Shown here in pieces: positions 28,024 through 36,133 of a stretch of 64,000 bases of DNA; within the stretch, counting starts at the first letter, position 1; each line of letters begins with the position of its first letter. Origin of the DNA: Companilactobacillus zhongbaensis (lineage in GTDB: Bacteria; Bacillota; Bacilli; Lactobacillales; Lactobacillaceae); the NCBI RefSeq assembly GCF_003946515.1, contig NZ_RHOM01000013.1:1-64000 (forward strand). Direction: 5' to 3'. The position numbers and the translations under genes are program-made. The notes beneath the pieces are model-generated. The model saw only the letters and a list, made by a program, of their open reading frames with translations. It was not told the DNA's origin and ran no database searches.

Positions 28024-28062
28024 TTCAAAGATGTTACATGGGGCGTTTTCACCGTTATAACG
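28024..28062 (-). promoter_or_regulatory. Shared upstream element, site a
   Basis: On the minus strand, CGTTATAACG is followed after 13 bases by ATGTAACATCTTTGAA. Sites b and c have the same order and spacing. It lies between the divergent genes starting at 27959 and 28135. Confidence 0.65.
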
Positions 28063-28134
28063 ATAAATATATTTATTTTGACTATTCTATAACTTAAAAA
28101 AGACGACTATAATGCTAATAAATGGGGGATTTTT

Positions 28135-28758
28135 ATGAAAAAAGCAAAATTCACACAAATTTTTCTAGTAGGATTGTTGGCATTGTCAGTGGTCAATTCT
28201 GGCAACATTGTCAATGCGGCTTCTAATGTAATAAGTAACACTACTAGTAAGGCTGCTAACAATGTAAATGTGCCGTCAAAAATAACTAAACAATTATTAA
28301 CAGGGGATAAATTCAATTCTAAAACTGTCAAAGTATTCATCGAACCCAATAATCCCGCGGGAATTCAGCAAGATATTCAATTGGCTGTCAAAGATTGGTC
28401 TCAAGCTACTAACCACGTTAAATTTGAAATCGTGCATGACAGAAATGTTGCTAATGTTCGTTTTACTACCGGGCAAATTTCTTATTTCCGCAATGCTTTA
28501 ACGTTCCAAGATCAAACTACTCCTAATGGAAATCACGTCTTGATTGACAGAGCAGTCGTTAAGATCGACCCACAGAACTTTGATCAGACTAAAGTCTCTA
28601 ACTTTGGTATCCGAGTAGCTTCGCATGAACTCGGTCATGTTTTGGGATTGGCTGATGTTAAGAACACTAATCTTAAATACTCGACTATCATGTGGTATCA
28701 CGATCCTGCTGTAGGGATAACTCAGAATGATATCAATGCAATTAATTACTTATATTAA
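28135..28758 (+). CDS. Secreted matrixin-like zinc protease (207 residues)
   Basis: A signal peptide (residues 1-29, cleavage near VNAA) is followed by a compact matrixin domain. VKVFIEPNNPAG and IQLAVKDWSQATNHVKFEIV form its start. The zinc motif is HELGHVLGLAD, and the Met-turn candidate is STIMWYH. The order of these parts and the length fit a minimal secreted metzincin. The GGGGGA ribosome-binding site is eight bases before the ATG. The gene is divergent from the protease gene at 27219-27959 and shares the intergenic region carrying the CGTTATAACG element. A terminator overlaps its end and also serves the convergent gene at 28796. Confidence 0.88.
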   Translation: MKKAKFTQIFLVGLLALSVVNSGNIVNAASNVISNTTSKAANNVNVPSKITKQLLTGDKFNSKTVKVFIEPNNPAGIQQDIQLAVKDWSQATNHVKFEIVHDRNVANVRFTTGQISYFRNALTFQDQTTPNGNHVLIDRAVVKIDPQNFDQTKVSNFGIRVASHELGHVLGLADVKNTNLKYSTIMWYHDPAVGITQNDINAINYLY

Positions 28759-28786
28759 AAAAAGCAGATTTGCGTCTGCTTTTTTG
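28758..28786. terminator. Bidirectional terminator
   Basis: The stem aaaagcaga / tctgctttt has A-rich and T-rich flanks between convergent genes. Confidence 0.85.
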
Positions 28787-28795
28787 TTTGGTGTT

Positions 28796-29752
28796 TTATT
28801 GAAAAACGATTATGGAAGTCTCTGGTAACCATTCGTCAGTTGACACACGAAAATAAGTTATTCCGTTTTGATCGATAAGATATTGATCTGTGTACCATGA
28901 AGTGTTCCCAGCTAGGCTTCGGTTAGATTTTTTGCCGGTTTTACTGTATAGCGGGTGTATATCGGAACTGTTACCTTTAGTTTTAACTGTGTGGTCACCG
29001 TATCCACCTATTTTCTTCCAAAAATATTTAGAAGATGATGATGGTGTAGTAGGTTTGGATGGCTCAGGAGACGTTGTAGTGTCCTTATCATATTCGTGAT
29101 GTGAAGGTGTTCCAGTAACAGAGTCATCAGTATTAACTGGATCTTTGAAATAATTGTAATTTTCATTAATCATTTGAATATCTAAGGGTGTAGGTGCTGC
29201 TATTTCTTGTACGTATTTGTACATAATTGTTTTACCTTTAAAATTTGAGTCCTCAATATCCGGTAACCCTAAGGCGTGACCAATCTCATGAGCTAAGGTA
29301 TTAACTTGTTTAATTGAATAATCTTCAGGATTCGGAAACTTTAACCAGATATCACCATGAATAATTTCGTTATATTCTCCTTTGTTGTAAAAAGTATTTT
29401 GAGTCGTTCCCCAGACACCATCTGACATATCTAATTTTTCTCGGATTGTAATATTTGCATCCTCTTTATTTTTAGTTTCATAAAATGGTAATTGCGGTAT
29501 CACATCATGCCAAGCAGTCAGTGCTAATTTAGAGACATAGACTTCATTATCAGTTAAATTTGGATCAAAATAGACTTTCAAATTTTTGTACGACTTTAAT
29601 TTAGCCAATTTGGAAGATCGTACAGGTTCTTGAAGAGCAGCCTTAGCGTTGTTCAAATTGTTATCTGTTGAAATTAATGGAACCCCAGTACTAATTAGTA
29701 CAGTAGCCATTGCTAATGAGATTATTAGTTTCTTAAGTAAATTTTTTATCAT
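28796..29752 (-). CDS. Secreted matrixin-like protease with C-terminal wall-binding (SLAP-like) domain
   Basis: This 318-residue protein has a signal peptide (residues 1-39). The matrixin domain begins LKVYFDPNLTDNEVY. The zinc motif is HEIGHALGLPD (about residue 165), with a Met-turn candidate in KTIMYKY. A Pro/Ser/Thr linker (residues 215-245) leads to a domain with IHPLYSKTGKKSNRSLAGNTSWYTDQYLIDQNGITYFRVS. This resembles the lactobacillus surface-layer SLAP repeat that binds cell-wall polymers. The protease is therefore probably held on the cell wall. Site b of the shared upstream element lies in its leader. Confidence 0.88.
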   Translation of the reverse strand: MIKNLLKKLIISLAMATVLISTGVPLISTDNNLNNAKAALQEPVRSSKLAKLKSYKNLKVYFDPNLTDNEVYVSKLALTAWHDVIPQLPFYETKNKEDANITIREKLDMSDGVWGTTQNTFYNKGEYNEIIHGDIWLKFPNPEDYSIKQVNTLAHEIGHALGLPDIEDSNFKGKTIMYKYVQEIAAPTPLDIQMINENYNYFKDPVNTDDSVTGTPSHHEYDKDTTTSPEPSKPTTPSSSSKYFWKKIGGYGDHTVKTKGNSSDIHPLYSKTGKKSNRSLAGNTSWYTDQYLIDQNGITYFRVSTDEWLPETSIIVFQ

Positions 29753-29810
29753 TGTTTTCTCCTTTTGTAATTTATAATTTCATCGTATGGTTTTTTTAAA
29801 ATATTAATAG

Positions 29811-29848
29811 AATCAAACGTGTTACATTGGGCGAAAGCACCATAACGG
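29811..29848 (-). promoter_or_regulatory. Shared upstream element, site b
   Basis: On the minus strand this reads CGTTATggtgc...CCCAATGTAACACGTTTGATT. The left palindrome half is kept and the right half has drifted. It precedes the protease gene starting at 29752. Confidence 0.6.
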
Positions 29849-29860
29849 CGCAATAAAAAT

Positions 29861-29897
29861 GGCTAACGATCCTGGGAATGAATCGTTAGCCTTTTTT
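29861..29897. terminator. Terminator downstream of the CAP protein gene
   Basis: A perfect ten-pair stem ggctaacgat / atcgttagcc has A and T runs on both sides. Confidence 0.85.
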
Positions 29898-29981
29898 GTC
29901 ATGTTTGTTATAGGGAAGTTGTTATTTTCAAAAAAATTTTTTCCATTGGTATTATTCGTTCTAACAAATTTCTTTGAAGCG

Positions 29982-30686
29982 TTACTTGTAAATAAATGTG
30001 TGTGTTGGCATCTTCTTGATGTTTTGGTAACTGATGTGATGGGATGAGCCATTTTGCCCAACAGCGTAGATGTATCCATCGGTTGTATAGCTAACACGTA
30101 GTGATCCACTATCCGATTCTTGTAACATGTTGTATAGATGACCACGATCTGCTTCGTTTGGATCAATCTCGCTGTACCATTCTGCGAATAAGTAGTAGGC
30201 AGTTTCTTGATCCGAGTTGATGCCATCGCTTGCACAAACAATATTTTCTGATACTTGAGGCTTATTTTTATCCTTTTTGTAACTATCATGGCTGAGATTT
30301 TTAGCAGTCACTGTATCTAATTGTCCAATTCTCTTATTAATAAAAGAATTGATACTGGAATCTTGATCCCAGTTTACTGCTGAGAGCCCGTTAATGTGAC
30401 GGAATTCGTTGATGTAGCCTTCTAAGTATTTTTGAATCTTGGCTGTGTTAGGAACGTAATCAGCATCAGCAGGTAAAACAGTCTTAACTTCTTGTCCATT
30501 TGAAAAATCAGAATAAGAACTTTGATATGGTTCGTCAACTGATTCAAAAGGACTGTTTTCTTCTATTGAAGTAGTTACACCGTTTACTGTCAGAGTTGCA
30601 GCAGCGTTCGCAGTTGCTGGTGATAGTAGTGGTAATGCAATACCAGAAATGGCAACGATACTTAAGAGCTTCTTATTGATTTTCAT
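29982..30686 (-). CDS. Secreted CAP/SCP-like domain protein
   Basis: This 234-residue protein has a signal peptide (residues 1-28, cleavage near ANAA). The segment KYLEGYINEFRHINGLSAVNWD is the opening helix typical of CAP (cysteine-rich secretory/PR-1-like) domains in lactobacillus surface proteins, where NxxR and nearby positions are conserved. Further on, NLSHDSYKKD and GHLYNMLQ supply the His residues usual in the CAP cavity. These proteins are extracellular; some are surface exclusion proteins or adhesins, and biochemical function is often unknown. The gene has its own leader with site c of the CGTTATAACG element and a strong terminator, so it is monocistronic. Confidence 0.78.
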   Translation of the reverse strand: MKINKKLLSIVAISGIALPLLSPATANAAATLTVNGVTTSIEENSPFESVDEPYQSSYSDFSNGQEVKTVLPADADYVPNTAKIQKYLEGYINEFRHINGLSAVNWDQDSSINSFINKRIGQLDTVTAKNLSHDSYKKDKNKPQVSENIVCASDGINSDQETAYYLFAEWYSEIDPNEADRGHLYNMLQESDSGSLRVSYTTDGYIYAVGQNGSSHHISYQNIKKMPTHTFIYK

Positions 30687-30775
30687 ATGATCCTCCTTCT
30701 AAAAATTATCAAGTTGATTTGTCATCGCCTTGATTACAGTTCTCATATTAGAGTTTGGGTGGGGGACCAACAAGA

Positions 30776-30816
30776 ATCAAAGGTGGTACATTGAAAAAAA
30801 CTGGTCGTTATAACGA
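30776..30816 (-). promoter_or_regulatory. Shared upstream element, site c
   Basis: On the minus strand, CGTTATAACG is followed after 14 bases by ATGTACCACCTTTGATT, about 90 bases before the CAP gene start. Confidence 0.65.
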
Positions 30817-30835
30817 TTGAAGAGACAATCAGATT

Positions 30836-31831
30836 TTAATATAGATCTTGTTCTTTTTCACCGGTTTCTAGATTGACCAGAACCGTATTAATGCTTTTAT
30901 TACCATCGTAAATCTTGTTAGTAAATACTGCCCAATTTCCAGAAAGTTGAATGGAACCAGAAGCCAAGGATTCTTCTGGTGAGCCATCATGGATTAGGGG
31001 ATTTTCAACAATGAATCCTTCGTAGTAATTTTTGACTTTCTTGTAGCCATTTTCGGTTGTTTTGGATTCTTTCAAATTATATTTATCGCGCATTTGTTGA
31101 ATAGTGTAATTACTCTTATATACTTTTCCTTCACTACTAGTGATGGTGTATTTCATGTCATCATTATTTGAATTGTTTGATTTGGTATTGTCGTCTCCAG
31201 TGTAGTCAGTAGTGTTGCCAGTTTGTTTTTGATAGTTAGCTTTAGTATCTTTTTTGTACCAAGCAATATTGATCATTTTTTCGTTATATGTCTTTTTATA
31301 TGAATTAATGTCACCACCGGAATCTTCCTCACTACCGTCATATTGTGCGCCAACCAATCCAAAATAAGTTGTTCCATTTTTAACTTTGAATGTTACTTTT
31401 GCATAAATATCAGGTTGTTCTAGATTATAGTGGTTATCAGTACCGTGAATAATAAAGGTGTTTTTATCAAGTTGTTTATATTCTGTATCATCAAAGATAA
31501 CACTATCCCCTAGACCGTAAGCCATTGTATTTCCACTAAATACAACAGGAGAATATACCTTTTCCCCATCAAATTCTTCATAACGTGAGTATAATCCTTG
31601 ATACTTTTTAGGTAATCCAGAAATCCACTTGTCAGAATAAGATTGCTTATCGCCGGATGAGTCGTTGCTACGTTCGCTTTTGTTTGTTTTGTTAGTTGAT
31701 GATGTCTTGCTTGAGCTATCCGAACTACTGGTTGATGGATCAATAGATAACTCTGAACAGCCGGTCAATACCAAGCCCGATATAACGAGCGATGTTAATA
31801 CGAGATGTTTCTTCCAATTTCCTCTATTCAT
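30836..31831 (-). CDS. Secreted lipoprotein, paralogue of the 26.2 kb lipoprotein
   Basis: This 331-residue protein has a lipoprotein signal peptide with lipobox VLTGC (Cys near residue 25), followed by a Ser/Thr/Lys-rich linker (residues 30-65). WISGLPKKYQGLYS, EYKQLDKNTFIIHGTD and YFGLVGAQYDG correspond to segments in the lipoprotein at 26167-27162. A second, variable half is joined by an Asn/Asp-rich spacer (TGDDNTKSNNSNNDD). No catalytic motif is visible. The gene is divergent from the metzincin-like gene at 32029, with about 200 bases between the two starts. The pairing of lipoprotein with metzincin-like gene plus convergent anchor protein is repeated at both ends of the cluster. Confidence 0.82.
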   Translation of the reverse strand: MNRGNWKKHLVLTSLVISGLVLTGCSELSIDPSTSSSDSSSKTSSTNKTNKSERSNDSSGDKQSYSDKWISGLPKKYQGLYSRYEEFDGEKVYSPVVFSGNTMAYGLGDSVIFDDTEYKQLDKNTFIIHGTDNHYNLEQPDIYAKVTFKVKNGTTYFGLVGAQYDGSEEDSGGDINSYKKTYNEKMINIAWYKKDTKANYQKQTGNTTDYTGDDNTKSNNSNNDDMKYTITSSEGKVYKSNYTIQQMRDKYNLKESKTTENGYKKVKNYYEGFIVENPLIHDGSPEESLASGSIQLSGNWAVFTNKIYDGNKSINTVLVNLETGEKEQDLY

Positions 31832-32028
31832 AATATTCTCCTCTGTTTGTTTACAAATAAACTTTAGATTTTGGTGTAATGGATTGCTAGTATCAATGCT
31901 GGTACTTAACCAGAAATAATGTTTTGGAGCGCAAGTTAAGTTGAAGTGAACGTGTATACTTATCTGGAATAGATATTAATGTTTTGATAATATTTATATG
32001 AATAATTAAATTATTTATAGGGGAGATT

Positions 32029-32829
32029 ATGAAAAAATTAAACGTTCTATTAATTGCCGTTGTATCAATTTTAACGGCGACAGTAACCGTTTCATTCAAT
32101 ATCGACGAATCCATGGCAAAAACAGTGGTTGATGATCAAAATAATGTTATCGAGATTCCTGACAAGTACTTTACTAATATGCCAAGTCCTGAGCTGATTG
32201 AGAATCAAACGGTTCTATGTCGGAAGATGCAGTATTACTTTGCACATCCAGCAGAAACAATAACTGATCCAGTTGTATTGAATGAGGTTGGGACTGACAC
32301 CATAAACAAGGCTCTCGATAATGCCTTTAACGGAAAAGAAGGTCAAAGGAAACATGCGGAACTGTTGGAAAATTTTAAGTCTCAATATCTCAATCCTGGG
32401 GACCGAGCTCTTCGCTTAATGGCAGGAGGTTTGGATACAGGCAAGGTCGCATTGGAAGGTTCCAAATTTGTGGGAATCTTGGATCCCTCTGATATTACTG
32501 TCTATAATGCAACGGGAAAGAAAAATGTAACTGAAGCTATCAAGTATTCAATGAATGAGTGGAGTAAGACACCTTACTTTAATTTTAGATTGGTGGATGA
32601 CCCTAAGGAAGCGAGGGTTATTGTTGGAGAATTAAATCCTGGAGAAACAGCCGAGGAACATATACAAGGTAATTTCAAGTTGGTAAGCAGTTATTACAAT
32701 ATTGAAATTCAAGGGAAAATAGGATTATCACCAAATATCACAAATTTAAATTGGGATGATACTGACTTATTACATACAGTGATGCATGAAATGGGTCACG
32801 CAGTGGGGAGACCTGACCTTTACGGTTAA
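32029..32829 (+). CDS. Secreted metzincin-like protein, second copy ending at its zinc motif
   Basis: This 266-residue protein has a signal peptide (residues 1-30, cleavage near SMAK). The body shares with the copy at 24221-25054 the segments IPDKYFTNM, GGLDTG, DPSDITVYNATG and AIKYSMNEWSKTPYFNFRLV. It ends HEMGHAVGRPDLYG. HExxHxxGxxD is intact but there is no sequence left for a Met-turn. A strong GGGGAG ribosome-binding site precedes the ATG. As in the other copy, its stop overlaps by four bases the stop of a convergent, broken membrane-anchored gene. The identical end point in two diverged copies argues that this length is old, and not a fresh truncation. Confidence 0.8.
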   Translation: MKKLNVLLIAVVSILTATVTVSFNIDESMAKTVVDDQNNVIEIPDKYFTNMPSPELIENQTVLCRKMQYYFAHPAETITDPVVLNEVGTDTINKALDNAFNGKEGQRKHAELLENFKSQYLNPGDRALRLMAGGLDTGKVALEGSKFVGILDPSDITVYNATGKKNVTEAIKYSMNEWSKTPYFNFRLVDDPKEARVIVGELNPGETAEEHIQGNFKLVSSYYNIEIQGKIGLSPNITNLNWDDTDLLHTVMHEMGHAVGRPDLYG

Positions 32830-33653
32830 AAGTTGTGCTGTTCACCTTTCTTCATGGCAAGGTTGAAATAATAATCTTCCGCAAGCTCGTCTTGCGATAA
32901 TTGTGTTTGACCATTGTTTTTCCAATACATAACCTTGTCTAGATTTGCATCGTTATAGATGATGTCAGATGGATCATAAGAGTCTACATCAAAAGTATTG
33001 AAATGGAATCCGTGATACCATCTGTTGTGTGGAGCAATTTAGTCATTGTTGTTTAGTCTGAAATATTGTGAATCTATTGCAGTTTTTTGATAATCATTTT
33101 GATCGTGAGATGGATTTGCATAATCATCGCCAACAGTGATTACACCATGATCCTTACCGTGATAGATGTCATCGTAATCCTCGGATGAATCATTGACATC
33201 GTTCAATTTGACATATGTTTCATTAGAATTTGCATCGGTGTAGGTTCCATCTTTGCCGATCTTATAGCTAAAAGAGTTAGCAGAGTTGTTTGAAGTTGGT
33301 TTGACAGTTAACTGATTTTTATTTCTAGAAATTTCTCCATTGAAGAATTTATACTCTGGATACAGGTTGCCGTTACTTTGCTTACGATATTGATAAACAC
33401 CATTTGTTCCTTGGGGATGAATGCCAATTACTCTGTCAGGATTATTTTGATCTTGTAGAAAGATGTGGCTATCGTCCTTTTTTGATTTATCGGTCTTTTT
33501 ATCTTTAGATGAAGCCTTCGGATTGTTATTTTCCACCGAAGGTTCAGATTGTTTAACACTTGTGTGCGTATAACTTTGATAAGAAAAGAATCCAATCAAA
33601 AATACCGCTACAACCGTTGTGATGGCAGTGATAATTTTAGCTTTCTTAGACAT
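32826..33653 (-). pseudogene. Membrane-anchored surface protein, second copy, broken by an in-frame TAA
   Basis: The start ATG at 33653 has AGGGGGA upstream; the ATG at 33716 has none. The first 204 residues (MSKKAKIITAITTVVAVFLIGF anchor, Lys/Ser linker, NPDRVIGIHPQGTNGVYQYRK domain) end at a TAA at 33039-33041. The same frame continues as IAPHNRWYHGFHFNTFDVDSY and then YWKNNGQTQLSQDELAEDYYF to a stop at 32826. That tail matches SYTQNGQTHVSQDEIDEN of the paralogue. The stop is at a different place from the one in the other copy, so the two genes broke independently, or each TAA is tolerated. Function unknown. Confidence 0.78.
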
Positions 33654-33690
33654 TGTGCTCCCCCTAAAAATCCCATAGGACATTTTAAAT

Positions 33691-34839
33691 ATGAAAAAAA
33701 GAAATTTCCGATTCAAAATATCATTAATTTTATTATCGTTAATAACAATTATATCTTTATTTTACTTAAAGTTCATTCTAATTTATAGTACCCAAGCTAC
33801 TTCTTATTTTCCTTTTTATCGCTCGATGACTTTCTTGGACTACGCGGGGATCACTGGTCCGGGATTTTTTGAGTTTGTCGCCTTTATTTGTATTTCGATC
33901 GCCTACATTTTTAAATCATTCGGTGCTTTTTCGACTAGTGATGAATATGCTTTTATTTTTTTAGGAATGTTAGAGATCGCAATCTTGGCAGTTTTGACGA
34001 TCAATTTGATCACCTTCAAAATCGTTCACAATGATCTAACTGTGATTCCTGGTCCAACTTGGTTTTTACTGTTGTTCAATTCGTTGTTGAGTATTTATTT
34101 TGGACGTTCGATCGGCCGACAAGCTAAAAAAGCTACAGTGGTGGATGATACGAAAAACGTGGCTGATTCGATCAACATTCAGCCTATTTCGGATGTCATC
34201 AAGAAGAAGCGTGACGAAGTTGGGATGACTCAACAAAAATTGGCTGATGAAGTATTAGTTTCACGTCAGACGGTTCACCGCTGGGAATCAGGCAAGTCAC
34301 ATCCTGATATGGAGTACATGATCCGGGTGGCTAAAGCCTTGGATTTTCCGGTAGCTGAGTTTTGGGGTAGTGATGACGATAAGATGAACAATGAGATCGG
34401 AAATGTAGTTAAACGAGGAAAAATTTATAAGCAGGCATTGTATTTTTTGATATCGATCGTCATTGTTATCATTGCAGTCTTTTCAGTCGCATTTGCGGGA
34501 CAAAATATTCAGTCTCCATCCTTGGATAAGGTCAATCCGTTCATTAAACAAGAAATCGGCTACGTTTTAGTACACGAGGCTGGTCAACAAAAAGCTGCCG
34601 TGGTGGACGATGAGTTTGGCGAGGGGAATGTTATCACCTTGAACGGTTCGTACAATGGTAAACGAGAATTCGTCAAAATTGTTCATAAGGGAGCATATGT
34701 GAAGTCTGAATTACGAAATGTTTCTGAAAAAGATATCCCAGATGGGGTTAAGAAAAACTTGTACATGATATCTCACTTCAATGATCCAACTGAAGGATTG
34801 AAAAACATTCAAAAATCATATTCCAAACGATACATATAG
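33691..34839 (+). CDS. Membrane-embedded XRE-family regulator
   Basis: This 382-residue protein has four hydrophobic segments in residues 8-145. A cytoplasmic XRE helix-turn-helix follows (about residues 172-228: IKKKRDEVGMTQQKLADEVLVSRQTVHRWESGKSHPD). Another membrane segment (about residues 250-272) leads to a C-terminal domain of about 110 residues that should lie outside. A DNA-binding domain between membrane parts suggests a sensor that reports an external signal directly to DNA. It is divergent from the broken anchor gene (33653), with under 40 bases between starts. It is the only DNA-binding protein in the secreted-protein cluster and so a candidate for control of the CGTTATAACG sites; that is inference. 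A terminator overlaps its stop codon. Confidence 0.82.
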   Translation: MKKRNFRFKISLILLSLITIISLFYLKFILIYSTQATSYFPFYRSMTFLDYAGITGPGFFEFVAFICISIAYIFKSFGAFSTSDEYAFIFLGMLEIAILAVLTINLITFKIVHNDLTVIPGPTWFLLLFNSLLSIYFGRSIGRQAKKATVVDDTKNVADSINIQPISDVIKKKRDEVGMTQQKLADEVLVSRQTVHRWESGKSHPDMEYMIRVAKALDFPVAEFWGSDDDKMNNEIGNVVKRGKIYKQALYFLISIVIVIIAVFSVAFAGQNIQSPSLDKVNPFIKQEIGYVLVHEAGQQKAAVVDDEFGEGNVITLNGSYNGKREFVKIVHKGAYVKSELRNVSEKDIPDGVKKNLYMISHFNDPTEGLKNIQKSYSKRYI

Positions 34840-34852
34840 TATCGTTTTTTTA
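34825..34852 (+). terminator. Terminator overlapping the XRE stop codon
   Basis: A nine-pair stem aaacgatac / gtatcgttt is followed by a T-run. Confidence 0.85.
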
Positions 34853-34856
34853 TTGC

Positions 34857-34911
34857 CGTTATAACGCTTGCCACCAACAAAGAACTAATGTACCAGCATT
34901 GTACCTTGTTG
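34857..34911 (+). promoter_or_regulatory. Shared upstream element, site d
   Basis: CGTTATAACG (34857-34866) is followed by aatgtaccagcattgtacc, close to the ATGTACCA part of site c but with longer spacing. It lies upstream of the gene at 34968. Confidence 0.5.
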
Positions 34912-34967
34912 CCCGTGGTTACGCCCTTTATTATCGAACTATAGATAAGTGAGAAGGGGTTTTACAA

Positions 34968-35753
34968 ATGATTGGACAACGGGAGCAGGTTTTGAAAGAG
35001 GTTCACAAGTATGCTGACTTTTGTACGAAGATTCAAAATAATTTAGCCAATGGGTCTTCTACTATCGAAGCGATGAAGGAATTGAATTATCAAATCGGGG
35101 CAAAAAATCATAATAGTGGTTGGTTTTTTGTGAAGTGGCAAAAATTGCGCAATGTCATTAATGCTCATAAGGTGATTTGGAGTGTGATGGCGTTTATTTT
35201 ATCTGCTGCACTGACATATTTGATGGAATTAGTTACTGCTACCGTTGACCAAAACTTTCATATTTTTATACCGTTATTCGTTGTGATTGTCATCTTGATC
35301 ATCAGTTGGAAACCCGTAACGGTGCCATTTATTAAGTTACGGGATAAGGAAAAAACTAGTGAATATTTAGCTTTGGAAGATCGCTTGTCAGAAAATAATC
35401 GGGAATTGAACAAGCTTATTTGTACGTATGAGGCTTTTGTTAATAATGCTTTGATTGCTGGATTTGTGACGAAACCTGCTGATATTAAAGGGCCTACTAT
35501 TGAATCGGATGGGGCCTTTACTTATCCATTTATTTCAGCACAGTTGAAGACATTGAGTGGATATTTGCAGAAGCATCAGGCGGAGACTATCCATGAGGCT
35601 TCGATGCTTTATTCTCAGCAGTTGGCTTATGAAAATCAGATCGAGAATGGTAGTTTGGTGGTTATGAATACTGTGGAGACCGCTAATTATGCTAAGAGTT
35701 CTGGTGGCGTTGGTGGTCGTACTGGTGGGGTTTTTGGGGATGTTTTTAAGTAG
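34968..35753 (+). CDS. Hypothetical membrane protein, 261 residues
   Basis: I do not recognise this protein. An N-terminal cytoplasmic helical part (residues 1-65) is followed by two adjacent membrane segments (about 68-90 and 98-118: VIWSVMAFILSAALTYLM and IFIPLFVVIVILIISW). A long helical C-terminal part rich in Glu/Asn/Gln ends in a Gly-rich tail (SSGGVGGRTGGVFGDVF). The ribosome-binding site GAAGGGG precedes the ATG. A short hairpin follows the stop. Its leader contains a CGTTATAACG palindrome like those of the secreted-protein genes upstream, which is the only hint of what it belongs to. Confidence 0.78.
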   Translation: MIGQREQVLKEVHKYADFCTKIQNNLANGSSTIEAMKELNYQIGAKNHNSGWFFVKWQKLRNVINAHKVIWSVMAFILSAALTYLMELVTATVDQNFHIFIPLFVVIVILIISWKPVTVPFIKLRDKEKTSEYLALEDRLSENNRELNKLICTYEAFVNNALIAGFVTKPADIKGPTIESDGAFTYPFISAQLKTLSGYLQKHQAETIHEASMLYSQQLAYENQIENGSLVVMNTVETANYAKSSGGVGGRTGGVFGDVFK

Positions 35754-35849
35754 ATGATTTGGTTGGAGCCTTTTTTGGGCTTCTTTTTTTTGTTTTTGGG
35801 GTTTGTGGTTAAGTTGGGGTATTGGATTTTGGTGGTGAGTTATTTTTTT

Positions 35850-36070
35850 GCCAAACTACTATTTGGTTGTTGCCAAACCACTATTTTGATGTTTCCAAAC
35901 CGCTATTTGAATTTTGCCAAACGTTGCCCGTTTTATAGTGGAAACGAGTTCCGGAGCGCAGCGGCCTCCGGTTAACACAGGTGGTCGCGGCACGGCTTCG
36001 CCGCACCTCTGTGCGACCACCCGCGTTAATCCTCAGCAGCTGACCGCGCTCCTCCACTCTCTCTCTTTTT
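35850..36070 (+). repeat. Structured element, type C, second copy, with four 22-bp repeats
   Basis: CCAAAC-type repeats begin at 35850, 35872, 35894 and 35916, exactly 22 bases apart. Then come GTTGCCCGTTTTATAGTGG and a large hairpin (ggtggtcg / cgaccacc inside ggagcgc / gcgctcc). The framework matches 19361-19562, but the stems have different sequence. It lies directly upstream of the helicase gene. Confidence 0.78.
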
Positions 36071-36133
36071 TGCAGACAATAACGAACATATGTTTTACAA
36101 TGTTACTTAGATATTCTAAAAGGGAGGTTGCTT

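Noticed and set aside
29859-30047. Plus-strand 62-codon frame after the terminator at 29.86 kb
   Set aside because: It starts inside the terminator stem and lies antisense to the end of the CAP gene, with no ribosome-binding site.
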